NCBI GenBank assembly: GCA_017999365.1
Contig: JAGNLW010000001.1
Span: 380,239 to 444,238 of the forward strand
Direction of reading: 5' to 3'
DNA length: 64,000 nucleotides
Source of the DNA: Candidatus Aminicenantota bacterium
Lineage (GTDB): Bacteria; Acidobacteriota; Aminicenantia; Aminicenantales; Saccharicenantaceae
Below are positions 17,515 to 27,700 of this stretch, one piece after another. A program made the translations under genes and the position numbers. Numbering within the stretch: the first letter of the stretch is position 1; every line of letters begins with the position of its first letter. The notes under the pieces are model-generated. The model did not search any database and had not been told where the DNA came from. It worked only from the letters and a program-made list of their open reading frames with translations.

Positions 17515-18727
17515 ATTTCAACGCCACCACGGGATCGACGCGGGCCGCCCGGCGGGCCGGGAACAGGGTCGAGACGAAGCTGATGAGCAGGGACACGCCT
17601 ACGATGGCGGCCAGGTCGAGCGGCCGCATCCGGAACGGGACGTAGGAGATCTGGTAGATGTCGACGGGGATCTTGATGAGCTCGAAAGCGTTGGCCAGGG
17701 CGCACCAGCCCAGGCCCAGGGCCGCGCCCAGGGCCGTCCCGATGATGCCGATGAGGGCCCCCTGGAAGAAGAAGATCCGGTTGATCGTCCGCGGCGTCGC
17801 CCCGATGGCCATGAGGATGCCGATGTCGCGGGTCTTCTCCATGACCATGAGGATGAGCGTGGCGATAATGTTCAGGGCGGCCACGATGACGATCAGGGTG
17901 ATGGTCAGGAACATGATCGTCTTCTCGAGCTTGAGGGCCGAGAAGAGGGACTTGTTGAGGTCCATCCAGGTCGTGATGTAGACGACGGGCGGCAACACGG
18001 CCTTGATCCTCTCCCCCACCGCCGGAGCCGCGAAGATGTCGGCCAGCTTGACCTGGATGAAGCTGGCCCGGCCCTCCATCCCGAACAGCTTCTGGGCGAC
18101 CCCGATCGAGACCAGGGCCGTGCCGTTGTCGAACTCGTAGAGCCCGGTGTTGAAGATGCCCGTGACCTGGAAGCGCTTGCGCTTGGGCATGAGGCCGAGG
18201 GGCGACAGGGTCGAGGAGGCCGTGACGACGTCGACGACGTCCCCGGGCTGGGCCCCGACGCGCAGGGCCAGCTCGCGGCCGAGCAGGACGCCGTCGCGGG
18301 CCCCGCCGGCCTCGGGGACTCGGCCCGACTCGAGGCTCCGCAGCCAGCCCGCGCCGGCCAACTCGCGCTCGAAGTCGATGCCCTTGACCAGGGCCCCCGA
18401 ACTCTCGCCGGCGCCGGTGACGAGGACGGTGCTGTAGACGACCGGGCTGGCCGACTCGACGCCCGGCAGGGCCCTGATCTTGGCGGCCATGTCCTCGTAG
18501 CCGGAGAGGCCCTGGCCGCCGAGGTCGGAGACCATGACGTGGGAGGTGGCGCCCAGGATCTTGTCCTGGACGTCGCCCTGGAAGCCGGTGATGAGGGCGA
18601 TGGCGATGACCAGGGCGGCGACGCCGATGGCGATGCCGCCGACCGAGATCAGGGTGATGACGGAGATGAAGGCCTGCTTCCGCCTGGCGGTCAGGTAGCG
18701 GCGGGCGACGAACAGCTCGAGGCTCAT
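17507..18727 (-). CDS. lolC: LolC/LolE-family lipoprotein-releasing permease
   Basis: 406 residues. It starts ELFVARRYLTARRKQAFISV followed by TM1, a periplasmic domain of about 220 residues, and three C-terminal TM segments, the last ending in [18 protein letters not shown] as in the LolC/E family. It works with LolD to pass outer-membrane lipoproteins to LolA. Only one permease is encoded, so a homodimer (LolF-like) is likely rather than a LolC/LolE pair; the symbol is therefore approximate. It lies 4 bp downstream of lysS and overlaps lolD. Confidence 0.93.
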   Translation of the reverse strand: MSLELFVARRYLTARRKQAFISVITLISVGGIAIGVAALVIAIALITGFQGDVQDKILGATSHVMVSDLGGQGLSGYEDMAAKIRALPGVESASPVVYSTVLVTGAGESSGALVKGIDFERELAGAGWLRSLESGRVPEAGGARDGVLLGRELALRVGAQPGDVVDVVTASSTLSPLGLMPKRKRFQVTGIFNTGLYEFDNGTALVSIGVAQKLFGMEGRASFIQVKLADIFAAPAVGERIKAVLPPVVYITTWMDLNKSLFSALKLEKTIMFLTITLIVIVAALNIIATLILMVMEKTRDIGILMAIGATPRTINRIFFFQGALIGIIGTALGAALGLGWCALANAFELIKIPVDIYQISYVPFRMRPLDLAAIVGVSLLISFVSTLFPARRAARVDPVVALKYE

Positions 18728-18731
18728 CGGC

Positions 18732-20222
<1,491 letters not shown>

Positions 20223-20223
20223 G

Positions 20224-20661
20224 CTAGCCTTCCTTCCCCTCCGTCCCGGCGGGCTTGGCGGCCAGGCCCCGGCCGACGGCGTCGAGGACGCCGTTGACGA
20301 ACACGGCCGACTCCTCGCCGCTGTAGCGTTTGGCGATCTCGATGGCCTCGTTCATGACGATCGGCGGGGCCAGGGTCTTCTCGTAGAGCAGCTCGGCCAC
20401 GGCGATGCGCAGGATGTTCCGGTCGACGACGGCCATGCGGGCCAGCCGCCAGTTCTTCGAGGCCGCCTGGATGGCCCCGTCGATCTCCGGGCCGTGGTCG
20501 AGGATGCGCTCGACGAGCCAGGTCCCGTAGTCGCGGACGGCCTTGGAGGCCCGCTGGTGCTGCCAGTAGACCCGGACGAGGTCCCGCGGATCGCCCGCGT
20601 TGAACTCGAATTGGAACAGGATCTGGAGGGCGCACTCCCTCGATTTGCGGCGTTCTCCCAT
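20224..20661 (-). CDS. nusB: Transcription antitermination factor NusB
   Basis: 145 residues from the ATG at 20661. Family features: RRKSRECALQILFQFEFNAG at the N-terminus, and VVDRNILRIAVAELLYE followed by PPIVMNEAIEIAKRYS near the C-terminus, ending GVLDAVGRGL. NusB pairs with NusE (S10) on boxA RNA to support rRNA transcription. The reading frame stays open upstream into ribH, but only the part from 20661 is NusB; length is normal for the family. The gap after ribH is 20 bp; the adjacent ribH-nusB order is common in bacteria. No strong Shine-Dalgarno is visible. Confidence 0.95.
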   Translation of the reverse strand: MGERRKSRECALQILFQFEFNAGDPRDLVRVYWQHQRASKAVRDYGTWLVERILDHGPEIDGAIQAASKNWRLARMAVVDRNILRIAVAELLYEKTLAPPIVMNEAIEIAKRYSGEESAVFVNGVLDAVGRGLAAKPAGTEGKEG

Positions 20662-20681
20662 GGCCCGGCCCGGTCGTCCGC

Positions 20682-21152
20682 TCAGCGGAGGCCCGCCTCC
20701 TTGAGGACGTTGAGGGTCTCGACGAGCGAGAAGGCCGCGTCGTAGCCCTTGTTGCCGGCCTTGGTCCCGGCCCGCTCGATGCCCTGCTCGACGGAGTCGA
20801 CGGTCAGGATGCCGAAGGACACGGGCACGCCGTCCTCCATGGCGATCTGGGCCAGGCCCTTGGTCACCTCGGCGCTGAGGTAGTCGAAGTGGGGCGTGTC
20901 GCCCCGGATGAGGGCGCCGACGCAGAGGATGCCGTCGGCCGCCTTGGCCTTGGCGATCTTCTTGGCCACGATGGGGACCTCGAAGGACCCGGGGACCTTG
21001 TAGACGGTCAGGTCGGCCTCCTGGGCGCCCGTCTTCTGGAGGGCCTCCAGGGCCCCCTCGAGCAGGCGCTCCGAGATGAAGCTGTTGAAGCGGCTGACCA
21101 CGATGGCGATCCGGAACCCCTTGGCTTGCAGCTTGCCTTGATGGATCTTCAT
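20682..21152 (-). CDS. ribH: 6,7-dimethyl-8-ribityllumazine synthase
   Basis: 156 residues. Typical features: FRIAIVVSRFNSFISERLLE, YKVPGSFEVPIVAKKIA, LCVGALIRGDTPHFDYLS and a C-terminal NKGYDAAFSLVETLNVLKE. The enzyme condenses the pyrimidine product with dihydroxybutanone phosphate in riboflavin synthesis and usually forms icosahedral or pentameric assemblies. First gene of the eight-gene minus-strand operon that ends at fabZ. A TAGAAT-like -10 lies on the minus strand at 21210-21215, with only a weak -35. Confidence 0.96.
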   Translation of the reverse strand: MKIHQGKLQAKGFRIAIVVSRFNSFISERLLEGALEALQKTGAQEADLTVYKVPGSFEVPIVAKKIAKAKAADGILCVGALIRGDTPHFDYLSAEVTKGLAQIAMEDGVPVSFGILTVDSVEQGIERAGTKAGNKGYDAAFSLVETLNVLKEAGLR

Positions 21153-21261
21153 GCCTCACGCCCCTTTCGGGAGATCTGTCTTCCGAGGATCGGCCGTCCT
21201 CGGGGCCTTATTCTAACAGATGTCGGGGCGCATTTCACCTCCCATCGGCGCGACGGCCGTC

Positions 21262-21290
21262 TTGAGCGCGGCGGCCGTTTGTGATAGGAA
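21262..21290 (+). promoter_or_regulatory. Sigma-70-like promoter for the Lon-like gene
   Basis: TTGAGC (21262-21267), 17-bp spacer, TAGGAA (21285-21290) preceded by TGA. It lies 18 bp before the ATG at 21309; GGAGG intervenes. Divergent from the ribH operon promoter in the same 156-bp gap. Confidence 0.45.
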
Positions 21291-21308
21291 TCGTCCCTGG
21301 AGGTTCCC

Positions 21309-23756
21309 ATGAGAACGAGATCGGGATTCGCCGAGCTCTCCCCCGACCAGCTCCGCTGGTCCTGCTGCGCCGACCTCATCCCCGTCGCTTCGAGCGCCGA
21401 GGCCCGGCCGTGCGAGGAGATCATCGGCCAGGAGCGGGCCCTGCGGGCCATCCAGACGGGCCTCGACATCAAGAGCAACGGCTACAACGTCTTCATCACC
21501 GGCATGGTCGGCACGGGCCGGACGACGACGGTCAAGCAGCTCCTCGAGCGGCTGGAGAAGGGCGACCGGACGCCCGACGACATCCTCTACGTCAACAACT
21601 TCAAGTATCCCGACGAGCCCGTGCTCATCGTCCTGCCGGCCGGCCAGGGCCGCGAGTTCGCCGAGGCCATGGGCAAGCTCATCGAGCTGCTCCGGGACAA
21701 CGTCCCCCACCTCCTCAAGAGCCCCTACTACACGGAGAAGCGGGACGCCATCGTCGAAGGCCAGCAGAAGAAGCAGCGCGACCTCCTCCAGCGCTTCGAG
21801 GAGGAGGTGGCCGCCCAGGGCTTCTCGGTCATCCAGGTCCAGATGGGCATGTTCAGCCGGCCCGACCTCATCCCCGTCCTCGAGGGCCAGCCCGTGCCCT
21901 TCGCCAAGCTCGACGCCCTGGTCAAGGAGAAGAAGTTCGCCAAGGAGGACTTCGACGCCCTGAGGGCCAAGTACGAGCAGCTCTCGGCCAAGCTCGAGGC
22001 CGTCTTCGAGAGCCTCAAGGAGATCGACGAGCTGACCCGGACCCTGCTCCGTGACTGGGACGAGGAAGCCATCGCCCCGGTCATCCGGGACGGCATCGAG
22101 GGCCTGCGGACGCGCTTCGCCTTCCCCAAGATCGGGGCCTACCTCGACGAGGTCGAGAAGTCCCTCGTCAAGACCATCGACGTCTTCAAGGCCCAGAAGA
22201 AGGACGACAAGGACAGGGAACCGGCCGAGGACTTCCTCGAGTACCGGGTCAACCTCCTGGTCGACAACTCCGACCAGAAGGGCGCCCCGGTGGTCAAGGA
22301 GACCAACCCCAACTACGTCAACCTGTTCGGCTCCATCGAGACGGCCTACTCCCGCGCCGGCATGGGCCAGACCGACTTCACCATGATCAAGGCCGGGTCC
22401 TTCCTCAAGGCCAACGGCGGCTACCTGGTCGTCAACGCCCTTGACGCCCTGGTCGAGCCGGGGGTCTGGGCCACCCTCAAGCGGACCCTGCGCAACCAGA
22501 TCTTCGAGATCCAGAACTACCTCCAGATGTACCTGTTCTCGAGCGCCCGGCTGAAGCCGGAGCCCATCAAGTGCGACGTCAAGGTGGTCATGATCGGCGA
22601 CGCCTCGATCTACAACTACCTCTATTTCGCCGACGAGGATTTCAAGAAGATCTTCAAGATCAAGGCCGAGTTCGATTCCGAGATGGACCGGGCCGAGAAG
22701 GCCGTCGGGGACTACGTCCGCTTCGTCCGCAAGATCTGCGACGAGGACGGCCTGCGGCCGCTGGCCAAGGACGGCCTGGCCGCCCTCATCGAGTACGGGA
22801 CGCGCATCGCCGGGCGCCAGAAGAAGCTGTCGACGCGGTTCCACGTCATCGCCGACGTCATCCGGGAGTCGAGCTACTGGGCCGGCCGGATGAAGAAGGC
22901 CGAGGTCGGCCGGGAGGACGTCGAAAAGGCCATCCGCGAGCGCTTCGAGCGGGTCAGCCTGATCGAGGACAAGATCCAGGAGATGATCGAGGAGGGCACC
23001 ATCCTCATCGACACGGCGGGCGCCGTCGTCGGCCAGGTCAACGGCCTGTCCGTCTACGACATGGGCCAGTTCCGCTTCGGCAAGCCGGCCCGCATCACGG
23101 CCCGGACGTCCATGGGCCGGGCCGGGGTCATCAACATCGAGCGCGAGGCCGATCTCAGCGGGCCGACCCACAACAAGGGCGTCCTCATCCTGGGCGGTTA
23201 TCTGCGCGGCAAGTACGCCGTCAAGCGGCCGATGTCGCTGACGGCCTCGCTGGCCTTCGAGCAGTCCTACGGCGGGGTCGACGGCGACAGCGCCTCGTCG
23301 ACCGAGGTCTACGCCCTGCTGTCGAGCCTCTCGGGCCTGCCCCTGCGGCAGGACCTGGCCGTGACCGGCTCGCTCAACCAGAAAGGCGAGATCCAGCCGA
23401 TCGGCGGCGTCAACGAGAAGATCGAGGGCTTCTTCGAGGTCTGCAAATCGCGCGGCCTGACCGGGACCCAGGGCGTCCTCATCCCCCACCAGAACGTCCC
23501 CAACCTCATGCTCCGGACCGACGTCGTGGACGCCGTCCGCGAGGGCCGTTTCCACATCTATCCGGTCCGGACGGTCGACGAGGGCATCGAGATCCTGACG
23601 GGCGTGGAGGCGGGCGCCGCCGGGCCCGACGGCGATTACCCCGAAGGCACGGTCCACGGGCTGGTCGACCGGGAGCTCCAGCGGCTGGCCAAGGGGCTGA
23701 AGGCCTTCGCGGGCGACGGCGACAAGAACGACAAGGGCGACAAGCCTGCCGATTGA
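21309..23756 (+). CDS. Lon-like ATP-dependent protease (LonB/YcbZ type, S16)
   Basis: 815 residues. An N-terminal AAA+ region with Walker-A-like GMVGTGRT (Arg for the usual Lys, which I recall as common in this subfamily), a charged coiled coil (about 150-300), a sensor/lid region, and a C-terminal S16 protease domain. The catalytic dyad is Ser661 (GDSASSTEV) and Lys704 (GGVNEKIEG). The charged C-terminus (DKNDKGDK) is probably disordered. Predicted cytoplasmic; physiological substrates of YcbZ-type proteases are poorly known. GGAGG precedes the ATG. Transcribed alone, divergent from ribH. Confidence 0.92.
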   Translation: MRTRSGFAELSPDQLRWSCCADLIPVASSAEARPCEEIIGQERALRAIQTGLDIKSNGYNVFITGMVGTGRTTTVKQLLERLEKGDRTPDDILYVNNFKYPDEPVLIVLPAGQGREFAEAMGKLIELLRDNVPHLLKSPYYTEKRDAIVEGQQKKQRDLLQRFEEEVAAQGFSVIQVQMGMFSRPDLIPVLEGQPVPFAKLDALVKEKKFAKEDFDALRAKYEQLSAKLEAVFESLKEIDELTRTLLRDWDEEAIAPVIRDGIEGLRTRFAFPKIGAYLDEVEKSLVKTIDVFKAQKKDDKDREPAEDFLEYRVNLLVDNSDQKGAPVVKETNPNYVNLFGSIETAYSRAGMGQTDFTMIKAGSFLKANGGYLVVNALDALVEPGVWATLKRTLRNQIFEIQNYLQMYLFSSARLKPEPIKCDVKVVMIGDASIYNYLYFADEDFKKIFKIKAEFDSEMDRAEKAVGDYVRFVRKICDEDGLRPLAKDGLAALIEYGTRIAGRQKKLSTRFHVIADVIRESSYWAGRMKKAEVGREDVEKAIRERFERVSLIEDKIQEMIEEGTILIDTAGAVVGQVNGLSVYDMGQFRFGKPARITARTSMGRAGVINIEREADLSGPTHNKGVLILGGYLRGKYAVKRPMSLTASLAFEQSYGGVDGDSASSTEVYALLSSLSGLPLRQDLAVTGSLNQKGEIQPIGGVNEKIEGFFEVCKSRGLTGTQGVLIPHQNVPNLMLRTDVVDAVREGRFHIYPVRTVDEGIEILTGVEAGAAGPDGDYPEGTVHGLVDRELQRLAKGLKAFAGDGDKNDKGDKPAD

Positions 23757-23783
23757 CGGCCGGCCCGGGGACGCGTTCCCGGC

Positions 23784-24539
23784 CTAGGCGCGCGGGGCTT
23801 TCTTGCGGCCGGACGGCCCGGCGGCGAGCTCCCGCAGCCGCTCGATCTCGTGCCGGGTCAGGTAGCGCCACTGACCGGACCGGAGCCCCTCGAGGGTCAG
23901 CCCCGCGAACGAGGTCCGGACCAAGCCGGCCACGGGGAAACCGATGGCCTCGAACATCTTGCGGATCTCCCGCTTGCGGCCTTCGTGGATCTCCACCTTG
24001 AGCGTCGCGTTGCGGTGGCCCCGGTGGACGACCTGGGCCCGGGCCGGGGCCGTCCGGCGGCCCTCGAGGAAGATGCCCTTGCGGACCTTGTCGAGGTCGG
24101 CGTCGTCGGGCTCGCCCTCGACCCGGGCCTCGTAGACCTTGACGACGCCGTAGCGGGGGTGGGTCAGGCGCAGGGCCAGCTCGCCGTCGTTGGTCAGGAG
24201 GAGGGCCCCTTCGGTCTCGAGGTCGAGCCGCCCGACGGGATAGACCCGGGCCGGGACGTGCGCCAGGAGGTCCATGACCGTCGGCCGCCCGAAGGGGTCC
24301 TTGACGCTGACGACCCGGCCGGCCGGCTTGTTGAGCAGGATGTAGACCGGCTTCTCCGCCTCGACCCGGACGGGCCGGCCGTTGGCCAGGACCTTGTCGC
24401 GCTCCGGGTCGATCTTCTCGCCGAGCTCCATGATGACCGCGCCGTTGACGCTGACCCGGCCCTCGGCGATCCAGCGGTCGGCCTCGCGGCGGGAACAGAC
24501 CCCGGCGTGGGCGAGGAATTTGTTGAGCCTCATGTGCAT
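23784..24539 (-). CDS. rluB: Ribosomal large-subunit pseudouridine synthase, RsuA/RluB family
   Basis: 251 residues from the ATG at 24539 (a GTG at 24551 adds 4). An N-terminal S4 RNA-binding domain (MRLNKFLAHAGVCSRREAD) is followed by the pseudouridine synthase domain with PVGRLDLETEGALLLTNDG; the catalytic Asp is the D of RLD. RHEIERLRELAAG and a basic tail (GRKK) end the protein. It isomerises a uridine in rRNA; RluB versus RluE/RsuA cannot be decided from sequence alone. Convergent with the Lon-like gene, 27 bp apart. An interspersed palindrome lies in its leader. Confidence 0.92.
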   Translation of the reverse strand: MHMRLNKFLAHAGVCSRREADRWIAEGRVSVNGAVIMELGEKIDPERDKVLANGRPVRVEAEKPVYILLNKPAGRVVSVKDPFGRPTVMDLLAHVPARVYPVGRLDLETEGALLLTNDGELALRLTHPRYGVVKVYEARVEGEPDDADLDKVRKGIFLEGRRTAPARAQVVHRGHRNATLKVEIHEGRKREIRKMFEAIGFPVAGLVRTSFAGLTLEGLRSGQWRYLTRHEIERLRELAAGPSGRKKAPRA

Positions 24540-24581
24540 CGCGGATTTCACTCGCTATCGCGGCGGCTATAAGGGACGACC

Positions 24582-24612
24582 GGGGACATGTACCGCCCCG
24601 GTACGTGTCCCC
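24582..24612. repeat. Interspersed palindrome, family R1, copy 1
   Basis: Left arm GGGGACATGTACCG, 3-bp centre, right arm CGGTACGTGTCCCC; 14-bp arms with one G-T type mismatch. The second copy is at 45880. It lies 43 bp upstream of the rluB start on the minus strand. The surrounding 365-bp gap (24552-24916) holds only this element, the R3 relative and a promoter; no gene is seen. Confidence 0.85.
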
Positions 24613-24661
24613 GTCTTCCGGGGCCATTATGTTGCCGGGACCGCCGGGTGTCAAGGCGAGT

Positions 24662-24822
24662 CCCCTGGTAACGGGTCCTGTCGGGTGGGCCTACCCGGAG
24701 CGAAGCGGAGGACCAGGTGCGCCGCGGAGCGACTCGGAGCGGCACACCTGGGAAATATCTTGAGAAGTCAGGGAACCCCTTCCGCCTCCAGGCGAACGGG
24801 GACTATCCCCCCGCCACCCGTT
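24662..24822. repeat. Partial R3 element (left flank of the MacB-type pair)
   Basis: The right 47 bp (24776-24822) are the reverse complement of 27539-27585 with a single mismatch. The left part (AACGGGTCCTGTC near 24670) resembles both ends of the 268-bp element at 27394. An internal hairpin is possible (CCAGGTGCG ... CACACCTGG). Non-coding; interpreted as a truncated, diverged copy of the same element in opposite orientation. Confidence 0.7.
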
Positions 24823-24916
24823 GTCGGATCGGGCGCCTTGACTCAGATAAGATGGCCATAGATGAACGGATATTAAAGAGATCCGTATTCATAGGGTAGA
24901 ATAGACGGATAGGACT

Positions 24917-26152
24917 ATGGCCAAGCTGCAATTCAAGGAATCCTTCACCATGGCCGTGGTGTCCCTGCGGGGCAACAAGCTGCGCACCTTCCTGACCCTG
25001 CTCGGCATCATCATCGGCGTCCTGACCATCATCGCCGTGGTCTCGGTCATCCAGGGACTCAACAACTACGTCTACACCAAGATGGCTTTCTACGGGGCCA
25101 ACGACTTCTCGGTCCAGAAGTTCTCCATGATCGGGACCTCGCTCAAGGACTTCCGCGAGCAGCTCAAGCGCAAGGACCTGACCCTGGTCGAGCGCGACCT
25201 CATCCGGGCCAACTGCCCGTCATGCGACCTCGTCGGGGCCAGCACCTCGACCAACGAGACGGTCAAGTACGGCAGCCGCTCGCTCAAGGACACCGAGGTC
25301 CGCGGCGTGACCCACATCGACCACGAGATCGGCTCGGTCGTCGAACTGACGGCCGGCCGCCACATCCAGAGCATGGACGAGACCAACTCGCGGCCGGTCT
25401 GCGTCATCGGCTCCGACATCGCCGAGAACGTCTTCGGCGGCCTCGACCCCGTCGGCCGCTGGCTCAAGGTCGGCAGCCGCAACTTCCAGATCGTCGGCGT
25501 CGGCAAGGCCAAGGGCAAGATCCTGGGCTTCAGCCAGGACAACTACGTCCGCATCCCCATCACGACCTTCATGAAGGCCTACGGCTCGCGGCGCAGCATC
25601 AGCATCAACATCCACACGGCCTCCCAGGAGGACATGGCCCGGGCCCAGGAAGAGGTCCGGACCGTGCTGCGGTCCTGGCGGAAGCGGACCTACGCCATGC
25701 CCGACGACTTCTCCTTCGCCACCTCGGAGACGTTCATCCAGTTCTACAAGACGGCCACCTCGGGCATCTACTTCGCCATGATCGCCGTGTCCTCGATCGC
25801 CCTCCTCGTCGGCGGCATCGTCATCATGAACATCATGTTCGTGTCCGTGTCCGAACGGCGCAAGGAGATCGGCATCCGCATGGCCGTCGGGGCCCGCCGC
25901 CGCGACATCCTGTTCCAGTTCCTCATCGAGTCGGCCGTCATCTCGGGGCTGGGCGGCTTCATCGGCATCGTCCTCGGCTTCCTGGTCGCCCGGATCGTCT
26001 CGGCGGCGACCTCGATGCCCTCGAGCGTCGAGCCGGCCTCGGTCGCCCTGGCCATGGTCATGTCCTGGACGATCGGCCTGTTCTTCGGTATCTATCCGGC
26101 CAACCGGGCGGCCAAGCTCGACCCGGTCGAGGCCCTGCGGGCGGAACTATGA
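24917..26152 (+). CDS. MacB/FtsX-type ABC transporter permease 1
   Basis: 411 residues. The N-terminus (SLRGNKLRTFLTLLGIIIGV) is TM1, followed by a periplasmic MacB-PCD domain of about 220 residues and three C-terminal TM segments with the family motif SERRKEIGIRMAVGARRRDI; it ends GIYPANRAAKLDPVEALRAEL. Such permeases use an ABC ATPase and often an adaptor to export peptides, lipids or macrolides, or act as mechanotransmitters. No ATPase or adaptor gene is next to it. A TAGAAT -10-like hexamer (24897-24902) and AGGA precede the ATG. The stop overlaps the next start (ATGA). Confidence 0.9.
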   Translation: MAKLQFKESFTMAVVSLRGNKLRTFLTLLGIIIGVLTIIAVVSVIQGLNNYVYTKMAFYGANDFSVQKFSMIGTSLKDFREQLKRKDLTLVERDLIRANCPSCDLVGASTSTNETVKYGSRSLKDTEVRGVTHIDHEIGSVVELTAGRHIQSMDETNSRPVCVIGSDIAENVFGGLDPVGRWLKVGSRNFQIVGVGKAKGKILGFSQDNYVRIPITTFMKAYGSRRSISINIHTASQEDMARAQEEVRTVLRSWRKRTYAMPDDFSFATSETFIQFYKTATSGIYFAMIAVSSIALLVGGIVIMNIMFVSVSERRKEIGIRMAVGARRRDILFQFLIESAVISGLGGFIGIVLGFLVARIVSAATSMPSSVEPASVALAMVMSWTIGLFFGIYPANRAAKLDPVEALRAEL

Positions 26153-27393
26153 GGCTCCAGATCGTCCGTGAGATCTTCCGCATGGCGATCGACTCCCTGC
26201 GGTCGCACAAGCTGCGGTCCTTCCTGACCGTCCTGGGCATCGTCATCGGGGTCATGACCGTCATCGGCATGGTCTCCATCATCCAGGGGCTCAACAAGAG
26301 CTTCCTGTCCGAGCTCCAGGCGGCCGGCTCCGACATGATCATCGTCCGCAAGAACGAGGCCATCCAGATGGGCCGCATGACCGACGAGGAGCGGACCCGT
26401 AAGGACCTGACCTTCGAGGACGCCCAGGCCATCGAGCGCGGCGCCCCCCTGGTCAAGGCCGTCGCCGTCAGCATCTACGTCAGCCCCTTCGACCAGGTCG
26501 AGGTCAAGTACCAGGGCGTCAAGAACGACACGGCCACGGTCATCGGCATGAACGAGAAGTGGCCCGTGGTCATGTCGCTCTACCTGCCCCGGCTGGGCCG
26601 GTTCATCACCGAGAGCGAGGTCGCCCGCAGCGCCCGGGTGGCCGTGCTCGGCTCCGAGACCGCCGACGCCCTGTTCCCGACGACCAACCCTCTGGGCAAG
26701 GAGATCCGCGTCGGCCCCGAGGCCTTCACGGTCATCGGGGTCCTGGCCAAGCGCGGCCAGATGTTCGGCCAGAGCCGCGACAACTTCGTCGGCCTGCCCA
26801 TCACGACGCTGATGAAGTACTTCCGTTACGAGAAGGACGGGATGGAGATCATGGCCGCGCCGCGGCGGTCCGACACGCTCGGCGAGACCATCGAGCAGAT
26901 CACGGGCGTGATGCGCCAGAGGCGCAAGGTCCCCTACGGCAGGCCCAACGATTTCTCCATCATGACCCAGGACACCATGGTCGACCTCTACAACCAGCTG
27001 ACGGGCGCCGCCTACCTGGTCATGATGGTCATCTCCTCGATCGGCCTGCTCGTCGGCGGCATCGGGGTCATGAACATCATGCTGGTCTCGGTCAAGGAGC
27101 GGACCCGGGAGATCGGCATCCGCAAGGCCATCGGGGCCCGGGGAGGCGACATCCTCAAGCAGTTCCTCATCGAAGCCATGTTCCTGACCGGCCTCGGCGG
27201 GATCATCGGCGTGCTGGCCGGTTTCGCCATCGCCCTCATCGTCAACGCCGCGACCCCGCTGCCGGCGGCCGTCACGCCCTGGTCGGTCGTCGCCGGCCTG
27301 ACGGTCTCGGCGGCCATCGGCCTGTTCTTCGGCATCTTCCCGGCCCAGAAGGCCGCCCGCATGGACCCCATCGTCTCCCTCCGCTACGAATAG
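26149..27393 (+). CDS. MacB/FtsX-type ABC transporter permease 2
   Basis: 414 residues from the ATG at 26149, which overlaps the stop of permease 1 by 4 bp. Same layout: SLRSHKLRSFLTVLGIVIGV (TM1), periplasmic domain, then GIGVMNIMLVSVKERTREIG and two further TM segments, ending GIFPAQKAARMDPIVSLRYE. The two permeases are clearly related and probably form a heterodimer. The stop codon directly abuts a 268-bp MITE-like repeat. Upstream in-frame codons are only out-of-frame reading of permease 1. An ATPase must be supplied from elsewhere. Confidence 0.9.
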   Translation: MRLQIVREIFRMAIDSLRSHKLRSFLTVLGIVIGVMTVIGMVSIIQGLNKSFLSELQAAGSDMIIVRKNEAIQMGRMTDEERTRKDLTFEDAQAIERGAPLVKAVAVSIYVSPFDQVEVKYQGVKNDTATVIGMNEKWPVVMSLYLPRLGRFITESEVARSARVAVLGSETADALFPTTNPLGKEIRVGPEAFTVIGVLAKRGQMFGQSRDNFVGLPITTLMKYFRYEKDGMEIMAAPRRSDTLGETIEQITGVMRQRRKVPYGRPNDFSIMTQDTMVDLYNQLTGAAYLVMMVISSIGLLVGGIGVMNIMLVSVKERTREIGIRKAIGARGGDILKQFLIEAMFLTGLGGIIGVLAGFAIALIVNAATPLPAAVTPWSVVAGLTVSAAIGLFFGIFPAQKAARMDPIVSLRYE

Positions 27394-27661
27394 GGCGCCT
27401 ATCCCCGAACGGATCCTATCCGGTTGGTCTACCCGGAGCGGAACACCCGAATCAGGGCCTCAGACGCTCCGATCATTTTCTGCCGGCGTATCAGAGACTC
27501 CCTTTCTCGACCTCTTCCGCAGAAGCGCTTATCCTAAGAACGGGTGGCCGGGGGATAGTCCCCGTTCGCCTGGAGGCGGAAGGGGTACCCCACGGGGGGA
27601 TGGGTGGAGCCGAAGCCGAACGGGGACGCCACCGGACAGGACCCGTTCGGGGATAAGCGCC
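27394..27661. mobile_element. MITE-like non-coding element with 30-bp terminal inverted repeats (family R3)
   Basis: Left end 27394-27423 (starts GGCGCCTATCCCCGAACGG) and right end 27632-27661 (ends CCGTTCGGGGATAAGCGCC) are inverted copies matching at 27 of 30 positions. The interior contains palindromes such as GGGGATAGTCCCC and two GAACGGGGAC-type motifs but no ORF of note. It begins at the base after the permease 2 stop. This 307-bp gap has no gene; 27662-27700 shows nothing else. A transposase supplied in trans is inferred. Confidence 0.7.
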
Positions 27662-27700
27662 GTATGAATCCCGAGGACGAGTCCTTAATAATCCCTGATC

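Noticed and set aside
21309..23756. Arg in the Walker A of the Lon-like protease
   Set aside because: Looks like a lost catalytic Lys, but GTGR is, as far as I recall, common in this LonB/YcbZ-type subfamily, so it is not a defect of this gene.
24866..24886. ACGGAT/ATCCGT inverted repeat before the MacB genes
   Set aside because: Six-base arms with a 9-base loop are likely by chance.
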